Assembly (NCBI RefSeq): GCF_000367925.1
Contig: NZ_KB849176.1
Location: 355,447 to 419,446, forward strand
From: Acinetobacter bohemicus ANC 3994
GTDB taxonomy: Bacteria > Pseudomonadota > Gammaproteobacteria > Pseudomonadales > Moraxellaceae
Length of the DNA: 64,000 bases
Reading direction: 5' to 3'
Shown here: positions 1-8,061 of the stretch, piece by piece
Numbering within the stretch: position 1 is the stretch's first letter
Layout: the number at the start of each line of letters is the position of its first letter
Notes under the pieces: generated by a model
What the model saw: only the letters and a program-made list of their open reading frames with translations
Told to the model about the DNA's origin: nothing
Database searches by the model: none
Made by a program: the position numbers and the translations under genes

Positions 1-647
1 AGGGTCACATCGTCATGATAGAGGATCCCATCGACTGAGTTTGATTGCATGAAATCTAAATAAATTTCAGAGACATATTTAAGATTTTGTGGGTCAAATG
101 GTGACACCCGAATATAACCTTGCTTTCCGCCTGCACTGTGTGAGACATAGGAAAGCTTGTAGCGTTTAGGAAACTCCCAAGCCATTAACGGCAGCCATGC
201 ATAAATATGTTTGACCTGCGTTGTGCTACGAATTTGACTGACAAGCGTGGGAAATAGATTGTCTCTTAATGGGATGTGTCTATTTTTAAAATAAACTTGA
301 TCTGCGGATCCATTGGCATCTGGATCAGCAAAAGCCTGCAAAAAAATGGTATTGGGTTGAACCACATTGATGCGTTTTAATAACGCTTGAATATTCTGTT
401 GTTGTTGTTTTTTGTCTTCATCATAGACATAGTCAATGTCGATATGCATAATCCGCATTTGATCAATCTTACTTACTTTCTTTACAGTCGCCGTGGTTTT
501 AGAGGCTGCATATTGTTGCACAATATCATTTATAGGGTGGTGTTGAATTTCAGCTAAACCGGCTGACGTCGATAAAGGAAAACAACCTAAACTCAAATAA
601 AGACAGTGAGTAAAACGATTTTTGTATACATTTTTAAAATTAATCAT
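1..647 (-). CDS. PgaB-like secreted glycoside hydrolase (partial)
   Basis: The gene runs off the left edge, so only about 215 N-terminal codons are seen. It begins MINFKNVYKNRF and has a plausible signal peptide ending near STSAGLA. About 50 residues in, it reads MRIMHIDIDYVYD, then FLQAFADPDANGSAD, then DGILYHDD. These match the C-terminal hydrolase half (GH153-type) of PgaB, the enzyme that acts on poly-beta-1,6-N-acetylglucosamine (PNAG) in the periplasm. The N-terminal polysaccharide deacetylase half that precedes this domain in E. coli PgaB is absent. The short leader and signal peptide suggest a stand-alone hydrolase rather than a random truncation. The likely role is trimming or processing partly deacetylated PNAG. 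What lies downstream (pga genes or not) is outside the window. The family assignment is from memory of PgaB sequence and is fairly secure; the substrate is inferred. Confidence 0.8.
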   Translation of the reverse strand, partial: MINFKNVYKNRFTHCLYLSLGCFPLSTSAGLAEIQHHPINDIVQQYAASKTTATVKKVSKIDQMRIMHIDIDYVYDEDKKQQQQNIQALLKRINVVQPNTIFLQAFADPDANGSADQVYFKNRHIPLRDNLFPTLVSQIRSTTQVKHIYAWLPLMAWEFPKRYKLSYVSHSAGGKQGYIRVSPFDPQNLKYVSEIYLDFMQSNSVDGILYHDDVT

Positions 648-755
648 TTTGAATGGCTCTCTTTTTAGTAAATGATGAATTGCACTGCCTATTGAGTTAT
701 CGAAATGAAAGCCCTAAGGTGGCTGTTTAGTGTTCAAATTATTGTTTGTAAAAAA

Positions 756-1586
756 TTATTTTGTTTGAATTAAATCCTGAATGATCAGTTTTTTCATTTT
801 AAATAATGCGGTGAGAGCATGAGGATTATTTGTTAAAATTTCCCATAAATTTTGCGGGACAATTTGCCAACTGACACCAAATTGATCTTTACACCAACTA
901 CACTGGTCTTCAGTGCCATGTAAGGTGATGGCATTCCAGTAATAGTCAATTTCAGCTTGATCTTTGCATTCAATCACTAAAGATACGGCTTCACTAAATT
1001 CGAAATTTTGTTGAATGCCACTGTCCATGGCCATTAATGTCAGGTCGTTGGCTGTAAATTGTGCATGTTTGACTTGTCCAATATATTCTCCCTCGCTATA
1101 TTTTAGAACACCTTGAGATTGAAAGTTTTTAAATAGAGTTTGATAGAAATTCAATGCGGCTAGGCATTGTCCTTGATATGAACCGCAATACATGAGCGTT
1201 GGGACAATTTTTTGTTGATTGACGTCCGATAATTTACCTAAATAAAGTTGCCAGTTAAAACCATGTTGGTCTTGTAACCAACCATAATAATCACTCCAAG
1301 GATATTGGCCCAGCTCCATTCGTGCGAAGCCAGCATCAATCAATTGTTTCCAATATTTATCAATTTCAGTTCGACTTTCACAAATCACCATAAAAGAAAT
1401 AGAGGGATTGGGGGTGAAAGGGGGACCACCATTAATGCCGATAAATGGAACACCTGCGAATTGTACTTTTAGTGCAGTGTCATGTTCTTGCATGATTTGG
1501 CTGTTTGGAAAAATAGAGCAATACCATTGCAATGCAGTTTTGGCATTTTTTTTAAACCGCAAAGCAGGGTAAATAGAGTGAGTCAT
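756..1586 (-). CDS. VOC-family protein, tandem PhnB/3-dmu-9_3-mt domains
   Basis: This 276-residue protein holds two similar halves of the glyoxalase/VOC fold, PhnB or 3-demethylubiquinone methyltransferase-like type. The first half runs from about residue 5 to 118 and the second from about 128 to 255. Recurrent family motifs are visible: PALRFKKNAKTALQWYCSIFP with YYGWLQDQHGFNWQLYLG in the first half, and ALNFYQTLFKNF with CSWCKDQFGVSWQIVP in the second. Members are cytoplasmic and usually of unknown substrate; despite the Pfam name they are not methyltransferases. It has no obvious operon partner. Start ATG at 1586 fits the domain start. Function beyond the fold is not predictable. Confidence 0.85.
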   Translation of the reverse strand: MTHSIYPALRFKKNAKTALQWYCSIFPNSQIMQEHDTALKVQFAGVPFIGINGGPPFTPNPSISFMVICESRTEIDKYWKQLIDAGFARMELGQYPWSDYYGWLQDQHGFNWQLYLGKLSDVNQQKIVPTLMYCGSYQGQCLAALNFYQTLFKNFQSQGVLKYSEGEYIGQVKHAQFTANDLTLMAMDSGIQQNFEFSEAVSLVIECKDQAEIDYYWNAITLHGTEDQCSWCKDQFGVSWQIVPQNLWEILTNNPHALTALFKMKKLIIQDLIQTK

Positions 1587-1694
1587 TATTGTGCTCTATA
1601 TATATGCAGTATCAGCAGATAATGTAGCTTTTTTTCGAGTTAGCTTAAGTAAGTTTACGTAGATTGATTGTATAAAATTTATTCAATATGAAAT

Positions 1695-1724
1695 AAAAAA
1701 TGCAGCATCTAGGCTGCATTTTTT
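1695..1724 (-). terminator. Rho-independent terminator after the flotillin stump
   Basis: Inverted repeat TGCAGC-atctag-GCTGCA flanked by A6 and T6, so it can act on both strands. It lies just past the stop codon of the minus-strand flotillin fragment. Confidence 0.75.
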
Positions 1725-1737
1725 AGACTTTAAAGAC

Positions 1738-2022
1738 TTACTTCGCTGAAGTAATTTGAGGTTTTAAACTCTGCGTTAAGCCATTAATATCACCCCCTTG
1801 AATACCCAGTTCATTCATCAGGCTGTCAATCAGTGGCGCTTGAGTGCGGTAACGTAATGCACTATTTACCACTTGATCAGATAGGGAAATTTGCCCTTGA
1901 TCTGCATAGCCTTCACCTTGTGCATTGTTGCCAGCAATACCACCTAAACCAGTCACTTGCAAAATCTTAATATCATCAATATTTTCCATAGGTTTAACGC
2001 TTTCACGGATAATTTCTGGTAA
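1738..2022 (-). pseudogene. C-terminal remnant of a YqiK-like flotillin
   Basis: The reading frame gives LPEIIRESVKPMENIDDIK, then ILQVTGLGG and, further on, RYRTQAPLIDSLMNELG. This corresponds to the extreme C-terminus of YqiK-type flotillins, membrane proteins that form SPFH-domain scaffolds. Only about 95 residues remain. The transmembrane segment, SPFH domain and long coiled coil are missing. Upstream of LPEIIRES the frame stays open for about 30 more codons but no longer looks like flotillin, and I see no other exon-like fragment in 2023-2274. An ATG at 1989 could give an 83-residue product, but no function is expected. The intact terminator behind it suggests a relatively recent deletion of the 5' part. 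Confidence 0.75.
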
Positions 2023-2274
2023 ATATTTTAATATTGTTGTAAAAAGCTTTGAGAACCACCATCCAATAACAGCAAAATCAGCTTTAAAATGCCGAATAAC
2101 AGCATGAGATAAATTGAAATAATAAATGCATTGTTTTTAATCAATTATTTTATTCAAATGAACATCAAGCAGAATTGATCTCTTCAACAATATACTCAGA
2201 ATAAATCAAGAGATACCTATGGTTGCTATGTTGTGCTATAGGTGAAATGAAGGCTATTTTAGAACAGGTTCATT

Positions 2275-2820
2275 TTAATCTAAGCAGGTCTGCATTCGGA
2301 CTTTCATGTCTAAGGCTTGTTGCACAATAAAACTTTTCATCCAATTATACTGTTGCCCCATGGGATTGGTTTTCATCGCGCTATTGAGAAAGTCTAGCTG
2401 TTCTTGGTGAAACAATTGGCTTTCAATCGCCTCTTCTAATTGGGCACTATTTGCCATTAAAGGGAGGTGAATCAAATAAAATGCTTTGGGATAATTATAA
2501 AAAGCATAAAGTAAATTAAAGGCTTTCTGATCCGCTTTTAAATGCCCCGCACCAATTTCATAGCGACGGTCTTGGTTGCTGTGGGTTAAACCAAGTAAAA
2601 ATTCAAATGTATTGTTTGAAAGTCGTAGACCAAATTGCAGACCAATTTGGTCAGCTGTCAGCTCATGTTGAACAAAATTATTGAGGATTGAACCATCGTC
2701 ATTTAAGGGTTCTTGTAGGACCCATAGATGTGAATGATGTTGATAGATAGAACCTGCCAGTTGTGCATCTTCTAGGCTGGCTTTAACGGTTTCGATCTTG
2801 TGGTCTAGCGTAAGCATCAT
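2275..2820 (-). CDS. Hypothetical protein, 181 aa
   Basis: I do not recognise this family. The protein starts MMLTLDHKIETVKASLEDAQ, lacks a signal peptide and transmembrane segments, and looks cytoplasmic and mostly helical in its second half. Three tryptophans and a cluster of aromatic residues (AFYNYPKAFYLIHLP) suggest a compact folded domain. Base composition matches the neighbourhood, which supports a resident gene. Adjacent ATG ATG codons make the exact start ambiguous by one codon. It stands alone, between the flotillin remnant and the divergent cysD promoter region. Confidence 0.7.
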   Translation of the reverse strand: MMLTLDHKIETVKASLEDAQLAGSIYQHHSHLWVLQEPLNDDGSILNNFVQHELTADQIGLQFGLRLSNNTFEFLLGLTHSNQDRRYEIGAGHLKADQKAFNLLYAFYNYPKAFYLIHLPLMANSAQLEEAIESQLFHQEQLDFLNSAMKTNPMGQQYNWMKSFIVQQALDMKVRMQTCLD

Positions 2821-3150
2821 TCAACACATCATAAGGTATGGGAGGCATTTAGACACTGTATGAAATTTTTCAGCTGAATAGAATAGATGTTTTGGATAAA
2901 TGACCAATCAGTCTATATTTTGTACATTTTATGCGGAAGTTGTTGTATTGGCTGTATTTAAGTAAAATCATCATGCATTTCAAATTGATCATTAATAAAA
3001 ACTTATACTTATTATTAGATAAGCTCTATATGATAATTTTGCATATCAATATAATAAAACAAGCAATAGTTCATATAACTAAATCTTTATAATGAATATA
3101 TATATTTTAAAAGTGTAATAAGTACACGTTGATCTGAGCTGGTGTTGTCA
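2821..3150. other. Non-coding region upstream of cysD
   Basis: About 330 very AT-rich bases between divergent genes. It must hold the cysDN promoter. Stretches such as ATATGATAATTTTGCATATCA and TTCATATAACTAAA resemble the loosely defined CysB-activated sites upstream of cys genes, but CysB sites are degenerate and I cannot place one confidently. No ORF or hairpin stands out. Confidence 0.4.
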
Positions 3151-4065
3151 ATGTCCATAAATGAGGAAAGACTTACTCATCTTAAACAGCTTGAAGCTGA
3201 GAGTATTCACATTATCCGTGAAGTGGCTGCCGAATTTGAAAATCCGGTCATGTTGTATTCTATTGGTAAAGATTCGGCAGTCATGCTGCATCTTGCCTTA
3301 AAAGCATTTTATCCTGCAAAACTTCCATTCCCACTATTGCATGTCGATACAGGCTGGAAGTTCAAAGAGATGATCACATTCCGTGACAACATGGCAAAAA
3401 CCCATGGTTTCGATTTGATCGTTCATCAAAATAAAGAAGGGAAAGACGCTGGGATCAATCCATTTGATCATGGTAGTTCAAAATATACCGACATCATGAA
3501 AACTCAGGGCTTAAAACAAGCACTGGATAAATACGGTTTTGATGCGGCCTTTGGTGGTGCACGTCGTGATGAAGAAAAATCACGTGCGAAAGAACGTGTG
3601 TATTCTTTCCGTGATAGCAAGCATCGTTGGGACCCTAAAAACCAACGTCCTGAACTTTGGAATCTTTACAACGGTAAAGTGAACAAAGGCGAAAGTATTC
3701 GTGTGTTCCCATTGTCAAACTGGACTGAGCTTGATATTTGGCAATACATCTATTTGGAAAGTATTCCATTAGTGCCTTTATATTTAGCTGCAGAACGTCC
3801 TGTGGTTGAACGTAGCGGTACACTCATCATGGTTGATGATGAGCGTATGCCTTTAAAAGAAGGTGAAGTTCCACAAATGAAATCGGTACGTTTCCGTACT
3901 TTAGGGTGTTACCCACTCACGGGTGCGGTTGAATCAACTGCCAATACCTTACCGGAAATTATTCAAGAAATGCTGCTTGCCACAAGCTCTGAACGTCAAG
4001 GTCGTATGATTGACCATGATGAAGCAGGCTCGATGGAAAAGAAAAAGCAAGAAGGCTATTTCTAA
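3151..4065 (+). CDS. cysD: Sulfate adenylyltransferase subunit 2 (CysD)
   Basis: CysD is the small catalytic subunit of ATP sulfurylase. With the GTPase CysN it makes adenosine 5'-phosphosulfate from sulfate and ATP, the first step of assimilatory sulfate reduction. The sequence shows the PP-loop type ATP pyrophosphatase motif YSIGKDSAVMLHLALKAF near residue 35, followed by HVDTGWKFKEM, GGARRDEEKSRAKERVYSFR and SNWTELDIWQYI, and ends in the usual GSMEKKKQEGYF. Length is the family norm (about 305). An in-frame GTG lies nine bases upstream, but the ATG gives the conserved MSINEERLTHLKQLE start. cysN follows after 112 bases that contain a palindromic repeat. Confidence 0.97.
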   Translation: MSINEERLTHLKQLEAESIHIIREVAAEFENPVMLYSIGKDSAVMLHLALKAFYPAKLPFPLLHVDTGWKFKEMITFRDNMAKTHGFDLIVHQNKEGKDAGINPFDHGSSKYTDIMKTQGLKQALDKYGFDAAFGGARRDEEKSRAKERVYSFRDSKHRWDPKNQRPELWNLYNGKVNKGESIRVFPLSNWTELDIWQYIYLESIPLVPLYLAAERPVVERSGTLIMVDDERMPLKEGEVPQMKSVRFRTLGCYPLTGAVESTANTLPEIIQEMLLATSSERQGRMIDHDEAGSMEKKKQEGYF

Positions 4066-4142
4066 TTAATCTCTCCCAGTTTCTCTTTAAGAAAGAGAGG
4101 AGAAAAAGTCCCTCTTTAAAAAGAGGGATTTAGGGAGATTAA
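4066..4142. repeat. 77-bp palindromic element between cysD and cysN
   Basis: It starts directly after the cysD stop codon. Imperfect terminal inverted repeats TTAATCTCTCCC (4066-4077) and GGGAGATTAA (4133-4142) enclose two inner hairpins: TCTCTTT/AAAGAGA, and CCCTCTTT-AA-AAAGAGGG around 4110-4128. The form is that of a small non-autonomous repeat or REP/BIME-like element. A related word set (AATCTCCC, CCCTCTT, AAAGAGGG) recurs after gdhA. Confidence 0.65.
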
Positions 4143-4177
4143 AAAATCGATTTCAATGAATTTGTGGAGTTTGAGCA

Positions 4178-5794
4178 ATGTCTCATCAATCTGAACTGAT
4201 TAGCCAAGATATCTTGGCATATTTGAAACAACACGAAAATAAAGACTTATTACGTTTTTTGACTTGCGGTAATGTCGATGATGGTAAAAGTACTTTAATC
4301 GGTCGTTTACTTTATGATTCAAAATTGATCTATGAAGATCAATTGCAAGCCGTGACTCGTGACTCTAAAAAAGTGGGTACAACGGGCGATGCACCTGACT
4401 TGGCACTTCTTGTAGATGGTTTACAAGCAGAACGTGAGCAGGGGATTACCATTGATGTTGCTTATCGTTATTTCTCAACTGAAAAACGTAAGTTTATCAT
4501 TGCCGATACCCCAGGACATGAGCAATATACGCGTAACATGGCAACAGGTGCGTCTACTTGTGACCTTGCGATCATCTTAATTGATGCGCGTTATGGCGTA
4601 CAAACGCAAACACGCCGTCACACGTATATTGCAAGCTTGTTGGGTATTAAGAACATTATTGTTGCGATTAACAAAATGGACTTGGTTGAATTCTCTGAAA
4701 CACGTTTCAATGAGATTCAAGCAGAATATGCCAACTTTGTCAGCCAGTTGGGTGACCGTAAGCCAAGCAACATCATCTTTACGCCTATTTCTGCATTGAA
4801 TGGTGATAACGTGGTGAATGTTTCGGAACACACACCGTGGTACAAAGGCGAAACCTTAATGGGTACGCTGGAGTCGGTACAAATTAACCGTGATACCGCG
4901 AAGCGTGATTTCCGTTTCCCTGTGCAATATGTAAACCGTCCGAACCTCGACTTCCGTGGTTTTGCGGGAACGATTGCCCTTGGTGAAATCAACGTGGGCG
5001 ATAAAGTTGTTGCTTTACCATCGGGTAAGTCTTCAACGGTTAAAGAAATCGTGACTTTTGATGGCAACCTTGAACATGCATTTGCAGGTCAAGCGGTGAC
5101 ATTAACGCTAAACGATGAAATTGACGTATCACGCGGCAATATGTTGGTCCGTGCGGATCAGGGTGTTCCTGCAATTTCTCGTTCTGTAAAAGCGACTGTG
5201 GTATGGATGGCGGATCAACCGCTCGTGATTGGCAAGTTGTATAACTTAAAAGTGGGTACACAAACTGTTCCTGCGAAAGTGACTGCCATTAATTTCCGTA
5301 CTAACGTGAACACACTTGAGCAAATGCAAGTGGATCATCTTGATCTCAATGCCATTGCCAATGTGACTGTTGAATTTGATGCGCCAGTGGTATTTGACCG
5401 TTATCAAGACAGCCGTTATACAGGTTCGTTTATTTTCATTGATCGTTTGAATAACGTAACGATTGGTGCGGGTATGGTGGAAGAATCTGTTGAGTGGTCT
5501 GCGCATAGCAACCCTGTCACAGCAGAAGACCGTGCAGCACGTTTGGGTCAAAAACCTGCGTCTATTACGGTGTCGAACAAAGCCTTGGAAAATGCACAAG
5601 CACTTGAGAGCTTATTGCTTCAACAAGGTATTGTTGCGATTGCTAAAGCGGATTTAGATGTTGCGCAAGTCGCATTGCTTCGTGAAACAGGGATTGCGGT
5701 GATTACGACTGTGACTGAAGGTACAGATGTAAGCTTCGCGCAAGAGTCAGTTGAAGAACTGGCTGAGAAAATTGTGGAATTGGTTCGTCTTTAA
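4178..5794 (+). CDS. cysN: Sulfate adenylyltransferase subunit 1, GTPase (CysN)
   Basis: CysN is the regulatory GTPase of ATP sulfurylase; GTP hydrolysis drives APS synthesis by CysD. The G-domain motifs are clear: G1 GNVDDGKST near residue 31, G3 DTPGHEQY near 110, and G4 NKMD near 165, followed by EF-Tu-like beta-barrel domains. At 538 residues it is somewhat longer than a bare CysN (about 475). The extra C-terminal part (from about residue 450, RAARLGQKPASITVSNKALENAQ onward) is not a CysC APS kinase domain, because no second P-loop is present. The APS kinase, if needed, must be elsewhere. It is co-oriented with cysD, with a terminator right behind. Confidence 0.95.
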   Translation: MSHQSELISQDILAYLKQHENKDLLRFLTCGNVDDGKSTLIGRLLYDSKLIYEDQLQAVTRDSKKVGTTGDAPDLALLVDGLQAEREQGITIDVAYRYFSTEKRKFIIADTPGHEQYTRNMATGASTCDLAIILIDARYGVQTQTRRHTYIASLLGIKNIIVAINKMDLVEFSETRFNEIQAEYANFVSQLGDRKPSNIIFTPISALNGDNVVNVSEHTPWYKGETLMGTLESVQINRDTAKRDFRFPVQYVNRPNLDFRGFAGTIALGEINVGDKVVALPSGKSSTVKEIVTFDGNLEHAFAGQAVTLTLNDEIDVSRGNMLVRADQGVPAISRSVKATVVWMADQPLVIGKLYNLKVGTQTVPAKVTAINFRTNVNTLEQMQVDHLDLNAIANVTVEFDAPVVFDRYQDSRYTGSFIFIDRLNNVTIGAGMVEESVEWSAHSNPVTAEDRAARLGQKPASITVSNKALENAQALESLLLQQGIVAIAKADLDVAQVALLRETGIAVITTVTEGTDVSFAQESVEELAEKIVELVRL

Positions 5795-5816
5795 GACTGA
5801 GCTGATTTAAAAGGAA

Positions 5817-5838
5817 CCCACCATTAGGTGGGTTTTTT
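5817..5838 (+). terminator. Rho-independent terminator of cysDN
   Basis: CCCACC-atta-GGTGGG followed by six T residues, 22 bases after the cysN stop codon. Confidence 0.9.
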
Positions 5839-5940
5839 ATTTGTGTAAGCTTTAAGTGGTTGAATAGTATACAGTCATTTTAAAGTTGAACTTTCACTTA
5901 AATTACTTCTCGATACAATATAAATATTGAGGGGGTATTT

Positions 5941-6213
5941 ATGAAAAAATTATTATTTTTAATTGGCTTATGTTTATCTTTTGGGGCGGAAGCGAAGCAA
6001 GGCACGGAAAATACCGCAGCAATTAAACAGAAAATTATTCAGCAGTCGATAGAAAGTTATCCGGGAAATTGTCCTTGTCCATACAATACTGCACGTAATG
6101 GTAGCCGCTGTGGTAAGCGTAGTGCATACAATCGGGCGGGTGGATATGCACCGATTTGTTATGCGAAAGATATTACAGCACAGATGATTAGAGAATTTAA
6201 AGGACAAGGATAA
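5941..6213 (+). CDS. Small secreted four-cysteine protein, 90 aa
   Basis: A signal peptide (MKKLLFLIGLCLSFGAEA) precedes a mature chain of about 70 residues. The mature part has four cysteines in the pattern NCPCPYNTARNGSRCGKRSAYN...PICYAKDIT. This Cys/Gly/Arg-rich motif recurs in many proteobacterial secreted hypothetical proteins, sometimes as an add-on to nucleases or other periplasmic domains. No enzymatic residues are evident. The even number of cysteines suggests disulfides in the periplasm. The start ATG is preceded by GAGGGGG at good spacing. It has its own terminator and appears monocistronic. The function is unknown. Confidence 0.85.
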   Translation: MKKLLFLIGLCLSFGAEAKQGTENTAAIKQKIIQQSIESYPGNCPCPYNTARNGSRCGKRSAYNRAGGYAPICYAKDITAQMIREFKGQG

Positions 6214-6242
6214 TCTTCTTACAACATGAAGCTGGGATTCTA

Positions 6243-6268
6243 AAAACCACCATATGGTAGTTTTTTTG
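6243..6268 (+). terminator. Terminator after the small secreted protein gene
   Basis: AAAACCACC-atat-GGTAGTTTTTTT hairpin with one mismatch in the stem and a T-rich tail. Confidence 0.7.
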
Positions 6269-6355
6269 TAATAAAAATAATGAACATAAAAGTAGTTAGA
6301 CTCAACATGGTTTTTAAATTTGATAAAGACGCTTTTTAAACAACATAAAGATATG

Positions 6356-6391
6356 TTAAGATATATCTTAATTAAGTAAAGCTATATCTTA
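6356..6391 (+). promoter_or_regulatory. Palindromic operator upstream of the PadR gene
   Basis: A perfect 16-bp palindrome TTAAGATATATCTTAA sits at 6356-6371, and the half-site TATATCTTA recurs at 6383-6391, ending three bases before the padR-type start codon. Position and symmetry fit autoregulation by the encoded winged-helix repressor. The binding itself is inferred. Confidence 0.55.
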
Positions 6392-6394
6392 GTT

Positions 6395-6916
6395 ATGTCT
6401 AAAACTCCCAATCCAGAACTGCTTACAGACCTTGAAAATACACAAACACCACGCAAAAACCGCTTGTTTGAAGCGGGGCATATGAAGCTTGTGGTGTTGA
6501 ATCTTATCTCGCTCGCACCTAAGCACGGCTATGAAATTATTAAAGAAATAGGTGAGATCGTTGGTGGCGGTTACACCCCAAGCGCAGGCACGATTTATCC
6601 GACACTGAATTATCTAGAAGATATGCAGTTCATCTCCGCAGAAAAAATCGAAGGTGACCGTAAACAATACAGCATTACTCAAACAGGCGTAGAGCATTTA
6701 AATGCTCAGCAAGCGCAAGTCGAAAATATTCTAGGTCGATTCGAAACCCGCCGCGAAATTCAAAACAATCAGCAATACATCGACATTTATCGTGCGATGG
6801 AAAATCTAAAAACTTCTTTACGCCTGAAGCTGAAAAATTCAGAAATTAATGCTGAAGAAGTCCGTCTAATTGCAGAACAAATCGATCAAGCAGCGGTAAA
6901 TATTGGCCGCTTGTAG
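6395..6916 (+). CDS. PadR-family transcriptional regulator
   Basis: A 173-residue winged-helix repressor. The N-terminal PadR domain (about residues 27-105) shows the usual HMKLVVLNLISLAPKHGYEIIKEI helix, then the SAGTIYPTLNYLEDMQFI recognition helix and the wing GDRKQYSITQTGVEHL. The C-terminal part is a helical dimerisation arm. PadR proteins repress adjacent genes and release DNA on binding small aromatic or other ligands. The ATG is preceded by a palindrome and shows little Shine-Dalgarno sequence, so the transcript may have a very short leader. Two small genes follow in the same direction, the first only nine bases away, and are likely co-regulated. The ligand is unknown. Confidence 0.9.
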   Translation: MSKTPNPELLTDLENTQTPRKNRLFEAGHMKLVVLNLISLAPKHGYEIIKEIGEIVGGGYTPSAGTIYPTLNYLEDMQFISAEKIEGDRKQYSITQTGVEHLNAQQAQVENILGRFETRREIQNNQQYIDIYRAMENLKTSLRLKLKNSEINAEEVRLIAEQIDQAAVNIGRL

Positions 6917-6925
6917 GAGAAAAAT

Positions 6926-7228
6926 ATGAAACAACATGAATATGAAGTGACTGTAAAACATATTGCAGATGCGCAAGGCAATCCATCTACATATACAGAA
7001 GCGTTGCAGTTTAAAGCCTATAACCATGACGACATTTTTAAGGTATTGGCGTATGTGCAGAAAACAGAACTGGTTGATGATGAAGCTGCAAAAGCGTTCG
7101 CAGTTGGGCTAAAACTGTTTAGTGAGGTGTTACTGGAAAATAAAGATGTACCTTTGTTTAAAGAGTTTATGCCTCAGTTTGTACAGTTTATGAAAGCGCT
7201 AAAAAAATCTGCTCCAAAAGAAAGTTAA
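6926..7228 (+). CDS. DUF3861-like protein, 100 aa
   Basis: A small cytoplasmic protein beginning MKQHEYEVTVKHIADAQGNP and containing the hydrophobic repeats LQFKAYNHDDIFKVLAYV and AFAVGLKLFSEVLLENKD. It resembles the DUF3861 family of unknown function. The gene begins nine bases after the PadR stop, with GGAGAA as ribosome binding site, so it is almost certainly translated from the same mRNA. No catalytic residues are apparent. Confidence 0.75.
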   Translation: MKQHEYEVTVKHIADAQGNPSTYTEALQFKAYNHDDIFKVLAYVQKTELVDDEAAKAFAVGLKLFSEVLLENKDVPLFKEFMPQFVQFMKALKKSAPKES

Positions 7229-7261
7229 GTGCTTATTTAATCCATATCCCTTAGGTGCTTT

Positions 7262-7510
7262 ATGTCAAATTCTCTTCCAAAATTTCATCCTAAACATATG
7301 GCTTGGCTCATGCCTTTAATCCTGTCATGTGTCATGAGTGGTTCACTGTCATGTTTTAATCTGTTGATGAATAAAGGTTTGGTCGATGGGTTTATTTCGA
7401 TCTGGCTGCATACGTGGGCATTGTCTTGGTTGGTGGCTTTTCCATTAATTCTGGTCTTTATTCCTCTGGTTCGTAAATTCTTGATGCAATTTGTAGAAAT
7501 GCCAAAATAA
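7262..7510 (+). CDS. DUF2798-type small membrane protein
   Basis: An 82-residue inner-membrane protein with two predicted transmembrane helices, residues about 13-34 (MAWLMPLILSCVMSGSLSCF) and 48-70 (LHTWALSWLVAFPLILVFIP), then a short basic tail. The layout and the FVEMPK ending fit the DUF2798 family, of unknown function. It follows the DUF3861 gene after 33 bases in the same orientation and may belong to the PadR-controlled unit. Confidence 0.8.
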   Translation: MSNSLPKFHPKHMAWLMPLILSCVMSGSLSCFNLLMNKGLVDGFISIWLHTWALSWLVAFPLILVFIPLVRKFLMQFVEMPK

Positions 7511-7559
7511 AAAAACTATTAAAACGTTGAATATAAAAGATGGGGTGAATTCATAAGAT

Positions 7560-7838
7560 TTAGCCCTGTTTTTTTATCAGCCAGATCACTAAACGGGCCA
7601 ACATAAGCAGTACTGCAAAATAGATCTGAAAGATACCTGCAAAGATCATAATCCAACCGCTATTTCCCGGCGTTTTTCTTGCATCAAGCTCAATAATAAA
7701 AACAATAATCGCAACCATGATTTCAAAAGTAATCACGGTTTTAAATAGCCAAGTCCACGGAAAGTGTAAAATCCACGTTAGAAAAACAATTGCCAAACAG
7801 GGAAGCGTACAAAACAAAAATACGATTTTTAAATCCAT
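7560..7838 (-). CDS. Small membrane protein, 92 aa
   Basis: Unknown family. Three hydrophobic segments are seen: about residues 4-24 (KIVFLFCTLPCLAIVFLTWIL), 30-49 (LFKTVITFEIMVAIIVFIIE) and 62-87 (WIMIFAGIFQIYFAVLLMLARLVI). A short basic tail LIKKQG follows. It is convergent with the PadR cluster and divergent from the quinone reductase gene. No motif suggests a function. Confidence 0.65.
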   Translation of the reverse strand: MDLKIVFLFCTLPCLAIVFLTWILHFPWTWLFKTVITFEIMVAIIVFIIELDARKTPGNSGWIMIFAGIFQIYFAVLLMLARLVIWLIKKQG

Positions 7839-8061
7839 ATCTATGTATCATTTTTATTGTTGGTGTTGGCCTAACAGTAAATTGAATAAAAATAGAAATA
7901 AAGCTTTAAGTGCTAAAAATTTCTAAATTTCATTCAGTTGAGTATTTCCATACATAATGAAAACGTTTAAGACATAAGTCCGAGCTGACTTCATTCCTTC
8001 TGCTATCTATGTTCAAATAGAATTTTAAAATATTAAAAGTAACGAATAGGGAAACGCTTAA

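Noticed and set aside
2821..3150. Riboswitch (for example a SAM or cysteine-linked element) before cysD
   Set aside because: The leader is AT-rich without stable paired stems or conserved riboswitch cores.
4577..5599. Several long ORFs on the minus strand and in other frames across cysN
   Set aside because: They overlap a gene with clear GTPase motifs, have no family signature and no ribosome binding sites; they are frame shadows.
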